Position numbers and translations under genes: made by a program
From: JADKIH01 sp031411835
GTDB lineage: Bacteria > Bacteroidota > Bacteroidia > AKYH767-A > 2013-40CM-41-45
Reading direction: 5' to 3'
NCBI GenBank assembly: GCA_031411835.1
Contig: JANOBV010000338.1
Coordinates: forward strand, 1 to 16,369
DNA: 16,369 bases
In this document: positions 1 through 7,117 of the stretch, one piece after another
Layout of the letters: each line of letters opens with the position of its first letter
How positions within the stretch are numbered: the stretch's first letter is position 1
The notes under the pieces: generated by a model
Told to the model about the DNA's origin: nothing
The model's input: only the letters and a program-made list of their open reading frames with translations
The model's database searches: none

Positions 1-57
1 AGTCGTCAGGTCGAAAAAGAAAAGAAAGAAGGAGGAGCAGAACTTGCAGCGGCCTAG
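1..57 (+). CDS. ftsW: C-terminal tail of the preceding dcw gene, probably ftsW (5' partial)
   Basis: Frame 1 is open from the left edge and stops at TAG 55-57, giving 18 residues rich in Lys and Glu and ending in GGAELAAA. Nothing in so short a tail identifies the protein. The call rests on position: in Bacteroidota dcw clusters the gene directly before murG is normally ftsW, the lipid II polymerase (SEDS glycosyltransferase) of the divisome, whose cytoplasmic C-terminus is typically short and charged. The frame overlaps the murG start by 14 bases, which suggests translational coupling. The GGA GGA codons in this tail also form the Shine-Dalgarno-like sequence for murG. Confidence 0.7.
   Translation, partial: SRQVEKEKKEGGAELAAA
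31..37 (+). promoter_or_regulatory. Shine-Dalgarno-like sequence for murG
   Basis: GGAGGAG lies 6 bases before the TTG start of murG, within the coding end of the upstream gene. It supports TTG 44 as the start. Most other starts in this window (ftsA, ftsZ, csp, GH20) have A-rich leaders without such a motif, as is usual in Bacteroidota, so this site is an exception. Confidence 0.5.
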
Positions 58-1153
58 TTTACGTGTGATCATAAGTGGTGGCGGAACAGGCGGACATATT
101 TTTCCTGCAGTCGCTATTGCAAATGCATTAAAGAAAATGAATGCATCAACAGAAATCTTATTTGTTGGTGCAAATGGTAGAATGGAAATGGAAAAAGTTC
201 CTGCTGCCGGATATAAAATAGTAGGATTAAATATTAGTGGTATTCAACGAAAATTGTCTTTACAAAATTTCTTGTTGCCATTCAAAGTGATTCAAAGTGT
301 ATTAAAAGCAAGAATGATAATAAAGGATTTTAAACCGGATGTTGCAGTTGGAGTTGGAGGTTATGCTTCCGGTCCATTGTTATTTGCAGCAACAGGAATG
401 AAGATCCCTGCACTTATTCAAGAACAAAATTCTTTTGCAGGAATTACAAATAAATTACTTGCTAAAAGAGTTAAACGAATTTGTGTAGCATACGATGGAA
501 TGGAAGCATATTTTCCAAAAGACAAAATTAAAGTCACTGGAAATCCGGTTCGGGAAAATATGATCGATATAAAAGGCAAACGTGAAGAAGCATTGCGTTT
601 TTTCAATTTGTCAAGCAGTAAGAAAACGATTCTGTTGATCGGTGGAAGTTTGGGTGCAAGAACATTGAATAATAGTATTGCAGCAGGACTTCAACAATTG
701 GCGGACAAAAATATTCAGCTTATTTGGCAGACAGGAAAAGCATTTTTCCCGAAAGCACAAGAGTTAACTTCAGAATATGCAGTGAATGGAATTTCATCAT
801 ACGATTTCATTCAAAGAATGGATCTTGCATTTGCAGCAGCAGATGTTGTGATCTCAAGAGCAGGCGCAAGTTCGGTTTCGGAATTAGCATTAGTAGCTAA
901 ACCGTCGATCTTAGTTCCTTCTCCTAATGTAGCAGAAGATCATCAGACAAAGAATGCAATGTCGCTAGTGAAAAAAAATGCAGCGATATTAGTGACAGAT
1001 GCTGACTCATCAACGAAATTGCTAAATGAAGCGATTGAATTAGTATCAGATCAATCGAAACAAAATACATTAATAGGAAATATTGCAAAACTTGCATTGA
1101 ACAATTCAGCAGAAGTGATTGCAGAAGAAGTTTACAGCATTTCAGAAAAATAA
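44..1153 (+). CDS. murG: UDP-N-acetylglucosamine--lipid I GlcNAc transferase MurG
   Basis: This enzyme transfers GlcNAc from UDP-GlcNAc to lipid I on the inner face of the cytoplasmic membrane, making lipid II. The protein has 369 residues, normal for the family. The N-terminal acceptor domain has the glycine loop GGGTGGH at residues 12-18 and a second glycine-rich stretch (GVGGYASGP) near 105. The C-terminal GT-B donor domain has IGGSLGAR near 200, SRAGASSVSEL near 270 and the PSPNVAEDHQTKNA segment that contacts the nucleotide sugar. The start is TTG at 44, inside the upstream gene, preceded at 31-37 by GGAGGAG. The only other early option, GTG at 65, would leave just three residues before the glycine loop strand, which is short for MurG. 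murC follows directly, so the two are probably cotranscribed. Confidence 0.96.
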   Translation: MQRPSLRVIISGGGTGGHIFPAVAIANALKKMNASTEILFVGANGRMEMEKVPAAGYKIVGLNISGIQRKLSLQNFLLPFKVIQSVLKARMIIKDFKPDVAVGVGGYASGPLLFAATGMKIPALIQEQNSFAGITNKLLAKRVKRICVAYDGMEAYFPKDKIKVTGNPVRENMIDIKGKREEALRFFNLSSSKKTILLIGGSLGARTLNNSIAAGLQQLADKNIQLIWQTGKAFFPKAQELTSEYAVNGISSYDFIQRMDLAFAAADVVISRAGASSVSELALVAKPSILVPSPNVAEDHQTKNAMSLVKKNAAILVTDADSSTKLLNEAIELVSDQSKQNTLIGNIAKLALNNSAEVIAEEVYSISEK

Positions 1154-1154
1154 A

Positions 1155-2540
1155 GTGTTCGACAATAAATCACATATCTATTTTGTAGGCATCGGAGGCA
1201 TCGGTATGTCTGCCATTGCGCGCTATTTCAAGTCAATTGGAAAAGATGTGAGTGGTTACGATAAAACGCCAACTCCTTTGACCGATGAATTGCAGGCTGA
1301 AGGTATTTCAGTTCATTTCACTGATGATCTTTCAAAAGCATCAGCGATTTATTCAGATATAAAAAGCAAGGACAATGTACTAGTGGTTTATACTCCTGCT
1401 ATTCCAAAAGATCATTCAGAGTGGAATTTTTTCAAAGACAATAATTACGATTTGAAAAAGCGTTCCGAAGTTTTAGGGATGATCACGAAAAGCAGTTATA
1501 CGATTGGAATTGCCGGAACTCATGGCAAAACGACAACATCTTCGATGGTTGCACATATATTAAAGAGTGCAGGATTGAATTGCACTGCATTTTTAGGCGG
1601 CATCACAAAAAATTACAAGACGAATTTGCTTTTGGGAAATTCCATCGGCAAAAAATATACAGTCGTTGAAGCAGATGAATACGATCGTTCTTTTCTTGCC
1701 CTTTATCCGGATTTAGCGGTTATAACATCAATGGATGCCGATCACCTCGATATTTACGGCGATCATTCATATATGATAGAGTCGTATCGTCTCTTTGCTC
1801 AACAAGTAAAACCGGGTGGTCGATTGATTCACAAGTCAGGATTACAATTATCTGATCTCGCTGTCGACAAGAAAACGTATTCGATCGAAGGTGAGGCAGA
1901 TTTTAAAGGAGAGAATATTCACATCACCGATCACCGTTATCATTTCAATTGGAAAAGTGCAGAGGCATTGATTACTGACTTGACTAGTGAAATGCCGGGA
2001 TTGCATAATGTAGAAAACGCAGTTGCAGCAATTGCAGTTGCAATGCATTTGGGAATTGCAAATGATACTATAAAAAGTGCATTGGCAACATATAATGGAG
2101 TAAAGCGTCGTTTTGATTATCAATTGCGAACATCAGATTGTGTTTATATCGACGATTATGCTCATCATCCGGAAGAACTTCGTGCATGTATCTCTTCAGT
2201 GAAAGAGTTGTATCCAGGAAAAAGGATCACAGGAATTTTTCAGCCGCATCTGTATTCGCGTACGCGAGATTTCGCAGAAGGCTTTGCAAAAAGTCTTTCT
2301 ATGTTGGATTGCTTGATCTTATTAGACATTTATCCGGCAAGAGAACTACCGATTCCGGGCATCACGTCTGAAATTATTTTCAATGATGTAACATGCGAGA
2401 AGTACCAATGCTCGAAAGAAATTGCCCTTCAAGTGCTGGAAGAGCATCCATCTGATGTAGTATTAACATTAGGAGCTGGCGATATTGATCAATTAGTTCA
2501 GCCAATCAAACAACAACTACTAAAAGCAGTGAAGTCATGA
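1155..2540 (+). CDS. murC: UDP-N-acetylmuramate--L-alanine ligase MurC
   Basis: This cytoplasmic ATP-dependent ligase adds L-alanine to UDP-MurNAc, the first step in building the peptidoglycan stem peptide. I place the start at GTG 1155, one base after the murG stop, giving 461 residues that begin MFDNKSHIYFVGIGGIGMS, which fits the family's N-terminus. A TTG at 1119 in frame would add 12 residues read inside murG and is less likely. Visible motifs are the Rossmann loop GIGGIGM near residues 12-18, the ATP-binding GTHGKTTT at about 121-128, the EADEYD and DADHLDIYGD segments of the central Mur ligase domain, and DDYAHHPEEL opening the C-terminal domain. The stop overlaps the ftsQ start in an ATGA, so translation is probably coupled. 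Confidence 0.96.
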   Translation: MFDNKSHIYFVGIGGIGMSAIARYFKSIGKDVSGYDKTPTPLTDELQAEGISVHFTDDLSKASAIYSDIKSKDNVLVVYTPAIPKDHSEWNFFKDNNYDLKKRSEVLGMITKSSYTIGIAGTHGKTTTSSMVAHILKSAGLNCTAFLGGITKNYKTNLLLGNSIGKKYTVVEADEYDRSFLALYPDLAVITSMDADHLDIYGDHSYMIESYRLFAQQVKPGGRLIHKSGLQLSDLAVDKKTYSIEGEADFKGENIHITDHRYHFNWKSAEALITDLTSEMPGLHNVENAVAAIAVAMHLGIANDTIKSALATYNGVKRRFDYQLRTSDCVYIDDYAHHPEELRACISSVKELYPGKRITGIFQPHLYSRTRDFAEGFAKSLSMLDCLILLDIYPARELPIPGITSEIIFNDVTCEKYQCSKEIALQVLEEHPSDVVLTLGAGDIDQLVQPIKQQLLKAVKS

Positions 2541-3346
2541 GTGAGAATCCGAATCGTAAGAGAATAATGCGCATCTCTGTATATGTCATCGTCGTGGTTG
2601 CATTTCTAGTGACCTTAGGATTTTCTGATCATGGTCAGAACGTCATGCCATGTACAGCAGTTCATGTAGTGATCAAAGATACCATGGGACATAACTTTGT
2701 TGAAGAGCATGAGATCTTGGATTTAGTCAACAATAAGTTCGGTGAATTGAAGGGAAAACCTTTAAGTTCTATTAACATTAGTTTGTTGGAAAAAATCATA
2801 AACACAAACCCTTTCATTGCAGATGCTGAAGTATTTTCAACCATTGATGGAAAGATCAATATTGAAGTAAAGCAGCGCACACCAATTGTGCGGATTGTTA
2901 ACCTAAAGGACGAGAGTTTCTACATTGATGATCAAGGTGTTTTCATGCCTTTGTCGAATGATTACACAGCGAGAGTAGCGGTTGCAAATGGTTTTATTTT
3001 CGATACAGAATCTGAAAGAAGAGTTACAGTATACGACGGGGAAAAGAGAGATACTGCAATTAAACTTTCACGAATTGATGAAATATTTCATGTAGCAGAT
3101 TACATCTACCATCATGAATTTTGGAATGCACAGATTGAGCAACTTTATATAAATGTAAATGGTGACATTGAATTAATACCACGAGTAGGAAGTCAGAACA
3201 TCATTTTAGGAAATAGCGAAGGGCTCGAGAAGAAATTGAATAAACTGTTTTTGTTTTATCACGAAGGATTGAACAAAACAGGTTGGAACAAATACAAAAC
3301 TATCAATCTGAAATACGAAGGTCAGGTTGTTTGCACAAAAAAGTGA
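2537..3346 (+). CDS. ftsQ: Cell division protein FtsQ/DivIB family
   Basis: This is a bitopic membrane protein of the divisome that, in the known family, links cytoplasmic and periplasmic division proteins through FtsB and FtsL. The 269-residue protein has a short basic cytoplasmic N-terminus (residues 1-12), one membrane segment at about 13-29, and a POTRA-like region at about 40-116 including IKDTMGHNFVEEHEI and the NPFIADAEV...INIEVKQRTPI strand pattern. A weakly conserved periplasmic beta domain follows, opening with YIDDQGVFMPL. FtsQ diverges strongly in sequence, so the call depends on topology, the POTRA pattern and its place between murC and ftsA. The start ATG overlaps the murC stop by 4 bases. 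Confidence 0.9.
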   Translation: MSENPNRKRIMRISVYVIVVVAFLVTLGFSDHGQNVMPCTAVHVVIKDTMGHNFVEEHEILDLVNNKFGELKGKPLSSINISLLEKIINTNPFIADAEVFSTIDGKINIEVKQRTPIVRIVNLKDESFYIDDQGVFMPLSNDYTARVAVANGFIFDTESERRVTVYDGEKRDTAIKLSRIDEIFHVADYIYHHEFWNAQIEQLYINVNGDIELIPRVGSQNIILGNSEGLEKKLNKLFLFYHEGLNKTGWNKYKTINLKYEGQVVCTKK

Positions 3347-3347
3347 T

Positions 3348-4667
3348 ATGGAAAAAAATGAGGATATCGTAGTTGGTCTTGACATTGGAACAACAAAGAT
3401 TTGCACCATTGTAGGTCGAAGAAATGAATTCGGCAAGATTGACATTTTAGGTTACGGAAAAAGTGAATCACTTGGCGTTACGCGCGGAGTGGTGACTAAC
3501 ATCGTAAACACAATTGATTCTATCAAATTATCGGTCACTGAAGCTTCTGAGAAATCGAAAGTAGATATCGGTTCTGTGTACGTTGGAATCGCCGGTCAGC
3601 ATATAAAAAGTTTACAACATCGCGGAATGCGTACTCGTAATTCTTTGGATGATGAAATCAACCAAGGTGATATCGATGCCATTGTCGACGATATGTACAA
3701 ATTGGCAATGCCTCCGGGTGAAAAGATCATTCATGTTATTCCGCAAGAATACATAATCGATAACGAACAAGGCATCAAGAATCCAATTGGTATGTCAGGT
3801 GTTCGCTTGGAAGCAAATTGTCACATCATCACCGGTCAGATCACTGCTGCAAAGAACATTTACAAATGTGTTGATCGTTCGACTTTAGAAACAAAAGGCT
3901 TGTACTTAGAACCACTTGCATCATCAGAAGCAGTATTAACTGAAGAAGAAAAAGAAGCAGGTGTTGTTTTAGTTGATATCGGTGGCGGAACAACTGATGT
4001 AGCGATTTTCCAGGATGGAATCATTCGTCACACTGCAGTTATTCCTTTCGGTGGAAATGTGATCACTGAAGATATTAAAATGGGTTGTTCAATCATTCGC
4101 AATCAAGCTGAATTATTGAAAATAAAATTCGGTTCAGCATTAGCGAGTGAAAATCTCGAGAATGAAATCGTTTCAATTCCCGGATTACGTGGAAGAGAGC
4201 CACGTGAGATCTCTGTGAAAAATCTTTCACACATCATTCAAGCGAGAATGGAAGAGATCATCGAGCACGTTCATTTCGAAATTCGTAATTCAGGTTTCGA
4301 AAAGAAACTGATTGCCGGAATCGTGATCACAGGTGGTGGAGCTCAATTGCGTCACATCGTTCAACTTGTTGAATTCATTACAGGAATGGACACACGCGTT
4401 GGTTATCCAAATGAACATTTAGGAAAAGGTGCTGACGATCTTAAAAGTCCGATGTTCGCAACAGGTGTAGGACTTGTGATCAAAGGCTTCCACGATCTTG
4501 ACAAAACAAGAAAAGGATTATTAGCAAAAGTGCTGGAAGTTGAAGTGCCAAAAGCCGGTCGCGCTTCAAAGATTAAAGAAGAAAAAGTAAAACAAGGAAC
4601 ACCTCGTCCGTCACTTTTTGAAATCATCGCAGATATTTTCAAAGAAGAAAAAGACAAGGAACTATAA
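3348..4667 (+). CDS. ftsA: Cell division protein FtsA
   Basis: This actin-like ATPase tethers FtsZ filaments to the inner membrane and recruits later divisome proteins. The start is ATG 3348, one base after the ftsQ stop, giving 439 residues. A TTG at 3327 in frame would lie inside ftsQ and is not needed. Phosphate 1 loop DIGTTK is at residues 12-17, phosphate 2 loop DIGGGTTD at 210-217, and the adenosine motif ITGGGAQL is near 330. The SHS2 (1C) subdomain specific to FtsA lies between them, at roughly 80-165. The C-terminal end (RPSLFEIIADIFKEEK) can form a short amphipathic helix, the expected membrane anchor. A 79-base gap with an inverted repeat separates it from ftsZ. Confidence 0.97.
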   Translation: MEKNEDIVVGLDIGTTKICTIVGRRNEFGKIDILGYGKSESLGVTRGVVTNIVNTIDSIKLSVTEASEKSKVDIGSVYVGIAGQHIKSLQHRGMRTRNSLDDEINQGDIDAIVDDMYKLAMPPGEKIIHVIPQEYIIDNEQGIKNPIGMSGVRLEANCHIITGQITAAKNIYKCVDRSTLETKGLYLEPLASSEAVLTEEEKEAGVVLVDIGGGTTDVAIFQDGIIRHTAVIPFGGNVITEDIKMGCSIIRNQAELLKIKFGSALASENLENEIVSIPGLRGREPREISVKNLSHIIQARMEEIIEHVHFEIRNSGFEKKLIAGIVITGGGAQLRHIVQLVEFITGMDTRVGYPNEHLGKGADDLKSPMFATGVGLVIKGFHDLDKTRKGLLAKVLEVEVPKAGRASKIKEEKVKQGTPRPSLFEIIADIFKEEKDKEL

Positions 4668-4671
4668 TAAG

Positions 4672-4687
4672 CTGATTAGTTAATCAG
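4672..4687 (+). repeat. Inverted repeat in the ftsA-ftsZ gap
   Basis: CTGATTA and TAATCAG are perfect 7-base complements separated by GT, starting 4 bases after the ftsA stop. As RNA this gives a stem of six pairs with an AGTT loop. No T-tract follows, so it is not an ordinary terminator. It may be an operator, or a weak hairpin that protects or processes mRNA and lets ftsZ be expressed at a different level from ftsA. The rest of the gap (4688-4746) is A-rich, and I see no convincing promoter in it. Confidence 0.35.
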
Positions 4688-4746
4688 TCATTGCAAGAAT
4701 ACACAACGGAACAATCAAAAATACTTAACACAAAAAAATTTTCAAC

Positions 4747-6264
4747 ATGGAATTCGATCTTCTAAAGGACAAGGGGTCCATCATCAAAGTAATCGGCGTA
4801 GGTGGTGGCGGTAGCAATGCAGTTAACCATATGTATCGCCAGGGAATTAAAGGCGTAGAATTTGTCGTCTGTAATACCGATGCACAAGCGCTAGAAATGT
4901 CGCCGGTGCCGACAAAAATTCAACTTGGTAGCAGTCTGACCGAAGGTCGTGGTGCCGGTTCTATTCCTGAAGTAGGAAGAAATGCAGCAATCGAAAACAT
5001 CGAAGATATTCGAAAGTTTTTGCTTGCAGATACCCGCATGGTCTTCATCACTGCCGGAATGGGCGGAGGTACAGGAACAGGTGCTGCTCCTATCATTGCA
5101 CAAACAGCAAGAGAAATGGGAATTCTTACTGTCGGTATCGTTACTATTCCATTTGAATTCGAAGGAAAGAAAAGAAAACAACAAGCTGATGACGGTATCG
5201 AAGCATTGAAAAATAGTGTCGATACAATTTTGATCATCAGAAATCAGAAGCTAAGAGAAATGTTTGGCAATTTGAATTTGTCAGATGCATTCTCACATGC
5301 AGATAATATTCTAACAACTGCCGCAAGAGGTATTGCAGAGATCATCACTGTTACAGGTTACATCAACGTAGATTTTGAAGATGTGAAAACAGCAGTTCAG
5401 AATAGTGGTGTTGCCATAATGGGTTCTTCAATTTCAGAAGGTGAACATCGTGCAACAAAAGCAGTAGAGCAAGCGCTTGCTTCTCCATTGTTGAATGATA
5501 ATAACATCAAAGGTGCTCGTTATATATTAATGAATGTTGCTTCAGGTTCTAAAGAAGTAACAATGGATGAAATTGGTGACATCACAGATTTCATTCAAGA
5601 ACAAGCGGGTCTTACTGCAGATATCATCTGGGGAAATTGTACAGATGAAAGTCTTGGTGAGAAATTATTGGTGACGATCATTGCAACAGGTTTCAAAACT
5701 CGTGAAGAGATCGGATCTGAACAAGTGAAAGCGAAAGAGAACGTAAAGACAATTCACAAATTGGATGATGCAGTCGCTCCTGTAATTCCTGCACAGGCAT
5801 TGCCTGAATTAAATTTCAACGAGCCAATTTTGAAAAAAGATATTCCTGCAGATTCAAATGTTCAAGCAGTTGAAACTCGCGAAGTAACTTTCGATTTCAA
5901 TCCAAATGCAAATCGTGAAAGTTCTGTTTCTGTTCCTGTCGCTGAAAAGCAAGATGAGAATACAAGTAAGAATGATCATGTTGTTTATGATCTTTATGAT
6001 CACACAGTAGAAGATGAAACAGATGAACAACTTCGTAAAGCGCGTGAGCGTGTTACAAAATTGAAGCAACTTAGCTACAGAATCGGCAATGCAAATGTTG
6101 CTGATATGGAAAAAGAGCCGGCTTTCAAAAGAAGAAATATTAAACTTGATTCAGTTCCACATTCAAGTGAATCAAGTGTATCAAGATATACATTGAGCAA
6201 CGAAGAAGACAAGAAAACAGAATTGCGTCAGAACAATTCATTTCTTCACGACCAAGTTGACTAA
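4747..6264 (+). CDS. ftsZ: Cell division protein FtsZ
   Basis: This tubulin-like GTPase polymerises into the Z-ring at midcell and organises septal wall synthesis. The protein has 505 residues, longer than E. coli FtsZ (383) because of a long linker. The GTPase domain starts with VIGVGGGGSNAV (residues 15-26) and contains the tubulin signature GGGTGTG near residue 106. The T7 synergy segment NVDFEDVKT near 210 supplies the acidic residues that hydrolyse GTP in the neighbouring subunit. After about residue 325 comes a low-complexity, charged linker to about 495. The protein ends in NSFLHDQVD, which matches the conserved C-terminal peptide of Bacteroidota FtsZ, expected to bind FtsA. It is the last dcw gene and is followed by a strong terminator. 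Confidence 0.98.
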   Translation: MEFDLLKDKGSIIKVIGVGGGGSNAVNHMYRQGIKGVEFVVCNTDAQALEMSPVPTKIQLGSSLTEGRGAGSIPEVGRNAAIENIEDIRKFLLADTRMVFITAGMGGGTGTGAAPIIAQTAREMGILTVGIVTIPFEFEGKKRKQQADDGIEALKNSVDTILIIRNQKLREMFGNLNLSDAFSHADNILTTAARGIAEIITVTGYINVDFEDVKTAVQNSGVAIMGSSISEGEHRATKAVEQALASPLLNDNNIKGARYILMNVASGSKEVTMDEIGDITDFIQEQAGLTADIIWGNCTDESLGEKLLVTIIATGFKTREEIGSEQVKAKENVKTIHKLDDAVAPVIPAQALPELNFNEPILKKDIPADSNVQAVETREVTFDFNPNANRESSVSVPVAEKQDENTSKNDHVVYDLYDHTVEDETDEQLRKARERVTKLKQLSYRIGNANVADMEKEPAFKRRNIKLDSVPHSSESSVSRYTLSNEEDKKTELRQNNSFLHDQVD

Positions 6265-6334
6265 TAAAAATCTCGTGTAAGCCGTTTTAACATGCGGTCC
6301 AAAATAGTTTCCATGTTAAGTTTCGTTTTGTTCC

Positions 6335-6366
6335 AAAAAGCTCTCCTCCCCGGGAGGGCTTTTTTT
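6335..6366 (+). terminator. Intrinsic terminator after ftsZ
   Basis: A stem GCTCTCCT / GGGAGGGC (with two G-T wobble pairs) around a CCCC loop is flanked by AAAAA on the left and a run of seven T on the right. This is a typical rho-independent terminator for the plus strand. The A-tract on the left would also let it act on minus-strand transcripts. It marks the end of the dcw transcript. Confidence 0.85.
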
Positions 6367-6402
6367 ATCCCGTACCCTCTTTCAATTAAGCGAGTAGAAA
6401 CT

Positions 6403-6496
6403 AACACTCCACACCCCAACTCAAACTCACACTCCAGTTATATTATAAACCTAAACCATGCACAGTTTGAGTTTGAGTTTGAGTGCGAAGTGTGTT
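6403..6496. repeat. Imperfect long inverted repeat with tandem GTTTGA hexamers
   Basis: AACTCAAACTCA at 6418-6429 is complementary to TGAGTTTGAGTT at 6468-6479. Because of the tandem hexamers (GTTTGA three times, 6465-6482) it can also pair in shifted registers, such as 6474-6484. Outer arms AACAC (6403-6407) and GTGTT (6492-6496) extend the fold. The result is an imperfect hairpin about 94 bases long lying between two transcription units. Origin unknown; it may be a dispersed repeat or an mRNA-end structure. Confidence 0.5.
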
Positions 6497-6523
6497 GCGC
6501 AACTGCAATGGAAGTACCCATTT

Positions 6524-6562
6524 TGACTTTTGATACCGATAGCTATCGGAACTGACTTTTGA
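6524..6562. repeat. Perfect 14-base palindrome framed by 10-base direct repeats
   Basis: CCGATAGCTATCGG (6536-6549) is a perfect palindrome. TGACTTTTGA occurs on both sides, at 6524-6533 and 6553-6562, so a 19-base core sits between two identical 10-base copies. This looks like either a short repeat inserted with a target duplication or a palindrome embedded in a TGACTTT-type simple repeat. It lies 13 bases upstream of the -33 element of the probable yqeY promoter, so an operator role is also possible. Confidence 0.55.
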
Positions 6563-6575
6563 CTTCAACCAAGAC

Positions 6576-6606
6576 TTTGAACTTTGAACATATGACAGTA
6601 CCTTTA
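6576..6606 (+). promoter_or_regulatory. Bacteroidota-type promoter for yqeY
   Basis: TTTG at 6576-6579, a 19-base spacer, then TACCTTTA at 6599-6606. This matches the phylum's -33/-7 form (TTTG and TAnnTTTG) with one mismatch. Transcription would begin near 6610, about 15 bases before the ATG at 6625. The position excludes an earlier ATG at 6592 and supports the chosen start. Confidence 0.5.
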
Positions 6607-6624
6607 CCAAAAATACTCCATACC

Positions 6625-7074
6625 ATGTCTTTAGAAGAAAAAATCAACACCGACCTAAAAGCTGCCATGTTATCGAAAAATGAATCCGCACTTCGTGGAT
6701 TGAGAGCTGTTAAATCAGCAATTTTATTGGCGAAAACTTCAGGCGGGAATTCAGTTTCTGAAGAAGATGAATTCAAGATTCTTCAGAAATTGGTTAAGCA
6801 GCGCAAAGAATCAGTCGATATATATAAGCAGCAAAACCGAGAAGATCTGGCTAAATCGGAGATCGAAGAAATTGAAGTGATCGAAAAATATCTTCCAAAA
6901 ATGATGGAAGAATCTGAGATAAAAGCAGGAATTCAAGCGATAATTGCTCAAGTTGGGGCAAAAGGTCCTGGAGATTTGGGAAAAGTAATGGGTGCTGCGT
7001 CTAAAAATTTCGCGGGAAAGGCTGATAATAAGTTGGTTTCGCAATTGGTCAAAGATCTTTTGGCTGCTATGTAA
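6625..7074 (+). CDS. GatB/YqeY domain-containing protein
   Basis: The protein has 149 residues, the usual length of stand-alone YqeY proteins. It starts MSLEEKINTDLKAAML, matching the family's helical N-terminus, and contains the segments LRAVKSAILLA, DIYKQQNREDLA.SEIEEIEVIEKYLPK and GPGDLGKVMGAASKNFAGKAD, typical of the GatB/YqeY fold. The same domain ends the GatB subunit of the tRNA-dependent amidotransferase, where it helps bind tRNA. The role of the free-standing form is not established, although a tRNA-linked function is often suggested. The start is ATG 6625; upstream in-frame codons (TTG 6559, ATG 6592) lie in repeats or in the promoter. It often follows ftsZ in Bacteroidota, but here it has its own promoter and is separated by a terminator. 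Confidence 0.9.
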   Translation: MSLEEKINTDLKAAMLSKNESALRGLRAVKSAILLAKTSGGNSVSEEDEFKILQKLVKQRKESVDIYKQQNREDLAKSEIEEIEVIEKYLPKMMEESEIKAGIQAIIAQVGAKGPGDLGKVMGAASKNFAGKADNKLVSQLVKDLLAAM

Positions 7075-7082
7075 AGTGCTAA

Positions 7083-7113
7083 TTTGGTGGGTATTAATAT
7101 TATCCTACCTTTG
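7083..7113 (+). promoter_or_regulatory. Bacteroidota-type promoter for the cold-shock gene
   Basis: TTTG at 7083-7086 is followed after 19 bases by TACCTTTG at 7106-7113, a full match to the TTTG / TAnnTTTG promoter form of this phylum. Transcription would start near 7118, giving a leader of about 100 bases before the ATG at 7216. The first element lies only 8 bases past the yqeY stop. Confidence 0.65.
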
Positions 7114-7117
7114 GCCC

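Larger units (their letters stand above)
6265..6591. other. Intergenic region between ftsZ and yqeY, rich in small repeats
   Basis: This stretch of about 330 bases has no credible gene. It holds, in order, the ftsZ terminator (6335-6366), a C-rich arm with AACTCAAACTCA at 6418-6429, three tandem GTTTGA hexamers at 6465-6482 that can pair with that arm, and the palindrome at 6536-6549 framed by 10-base direct repeats. The start of the yqeY promoter follows. A forward open frame at 6292-6555 crosses all of these structures and does not read like a protein. Confidence 0.7.

Noticed and set aside
1119..1154. Longer start for murC at TTG 1119
   Set aside because: It would add 12 residues encoded inside murG that do not resemble MurC N-termini. 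GTG 1155 gives the expected start right before the Rossmann motif.
3327..3347. Longer start for ftsA at TTG 3327
   Set aside because: It lies inside ftsQ, while ATG 3348 abuts the ftsQ stop and gives a normal FtsA N-terminus.
4891..5237. Minus-strand and shifted frames within ftsZ
   Set aside because: They are shadows of the real frame. Their Cys- and Ser-rich translations lack any motif, and ftsZ is intact and fully accounts for the sequence.
6292..6555. Forward open frame of 87 codons between ftsZ and yqeY
   Set aside because: It spans a transcription terminator, tandem hexamers and a palindrome. The translation is low complexity and no promoter or conserved pattern supports it.
6559..6624. 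Longer starts for the YqeY protein (TTG 6559, ATG 6592)
   Set aside because: The extra residues come from simple repeats and from the promoter. The family begins with the MSLEEKI-type sequence encoded at 6625.
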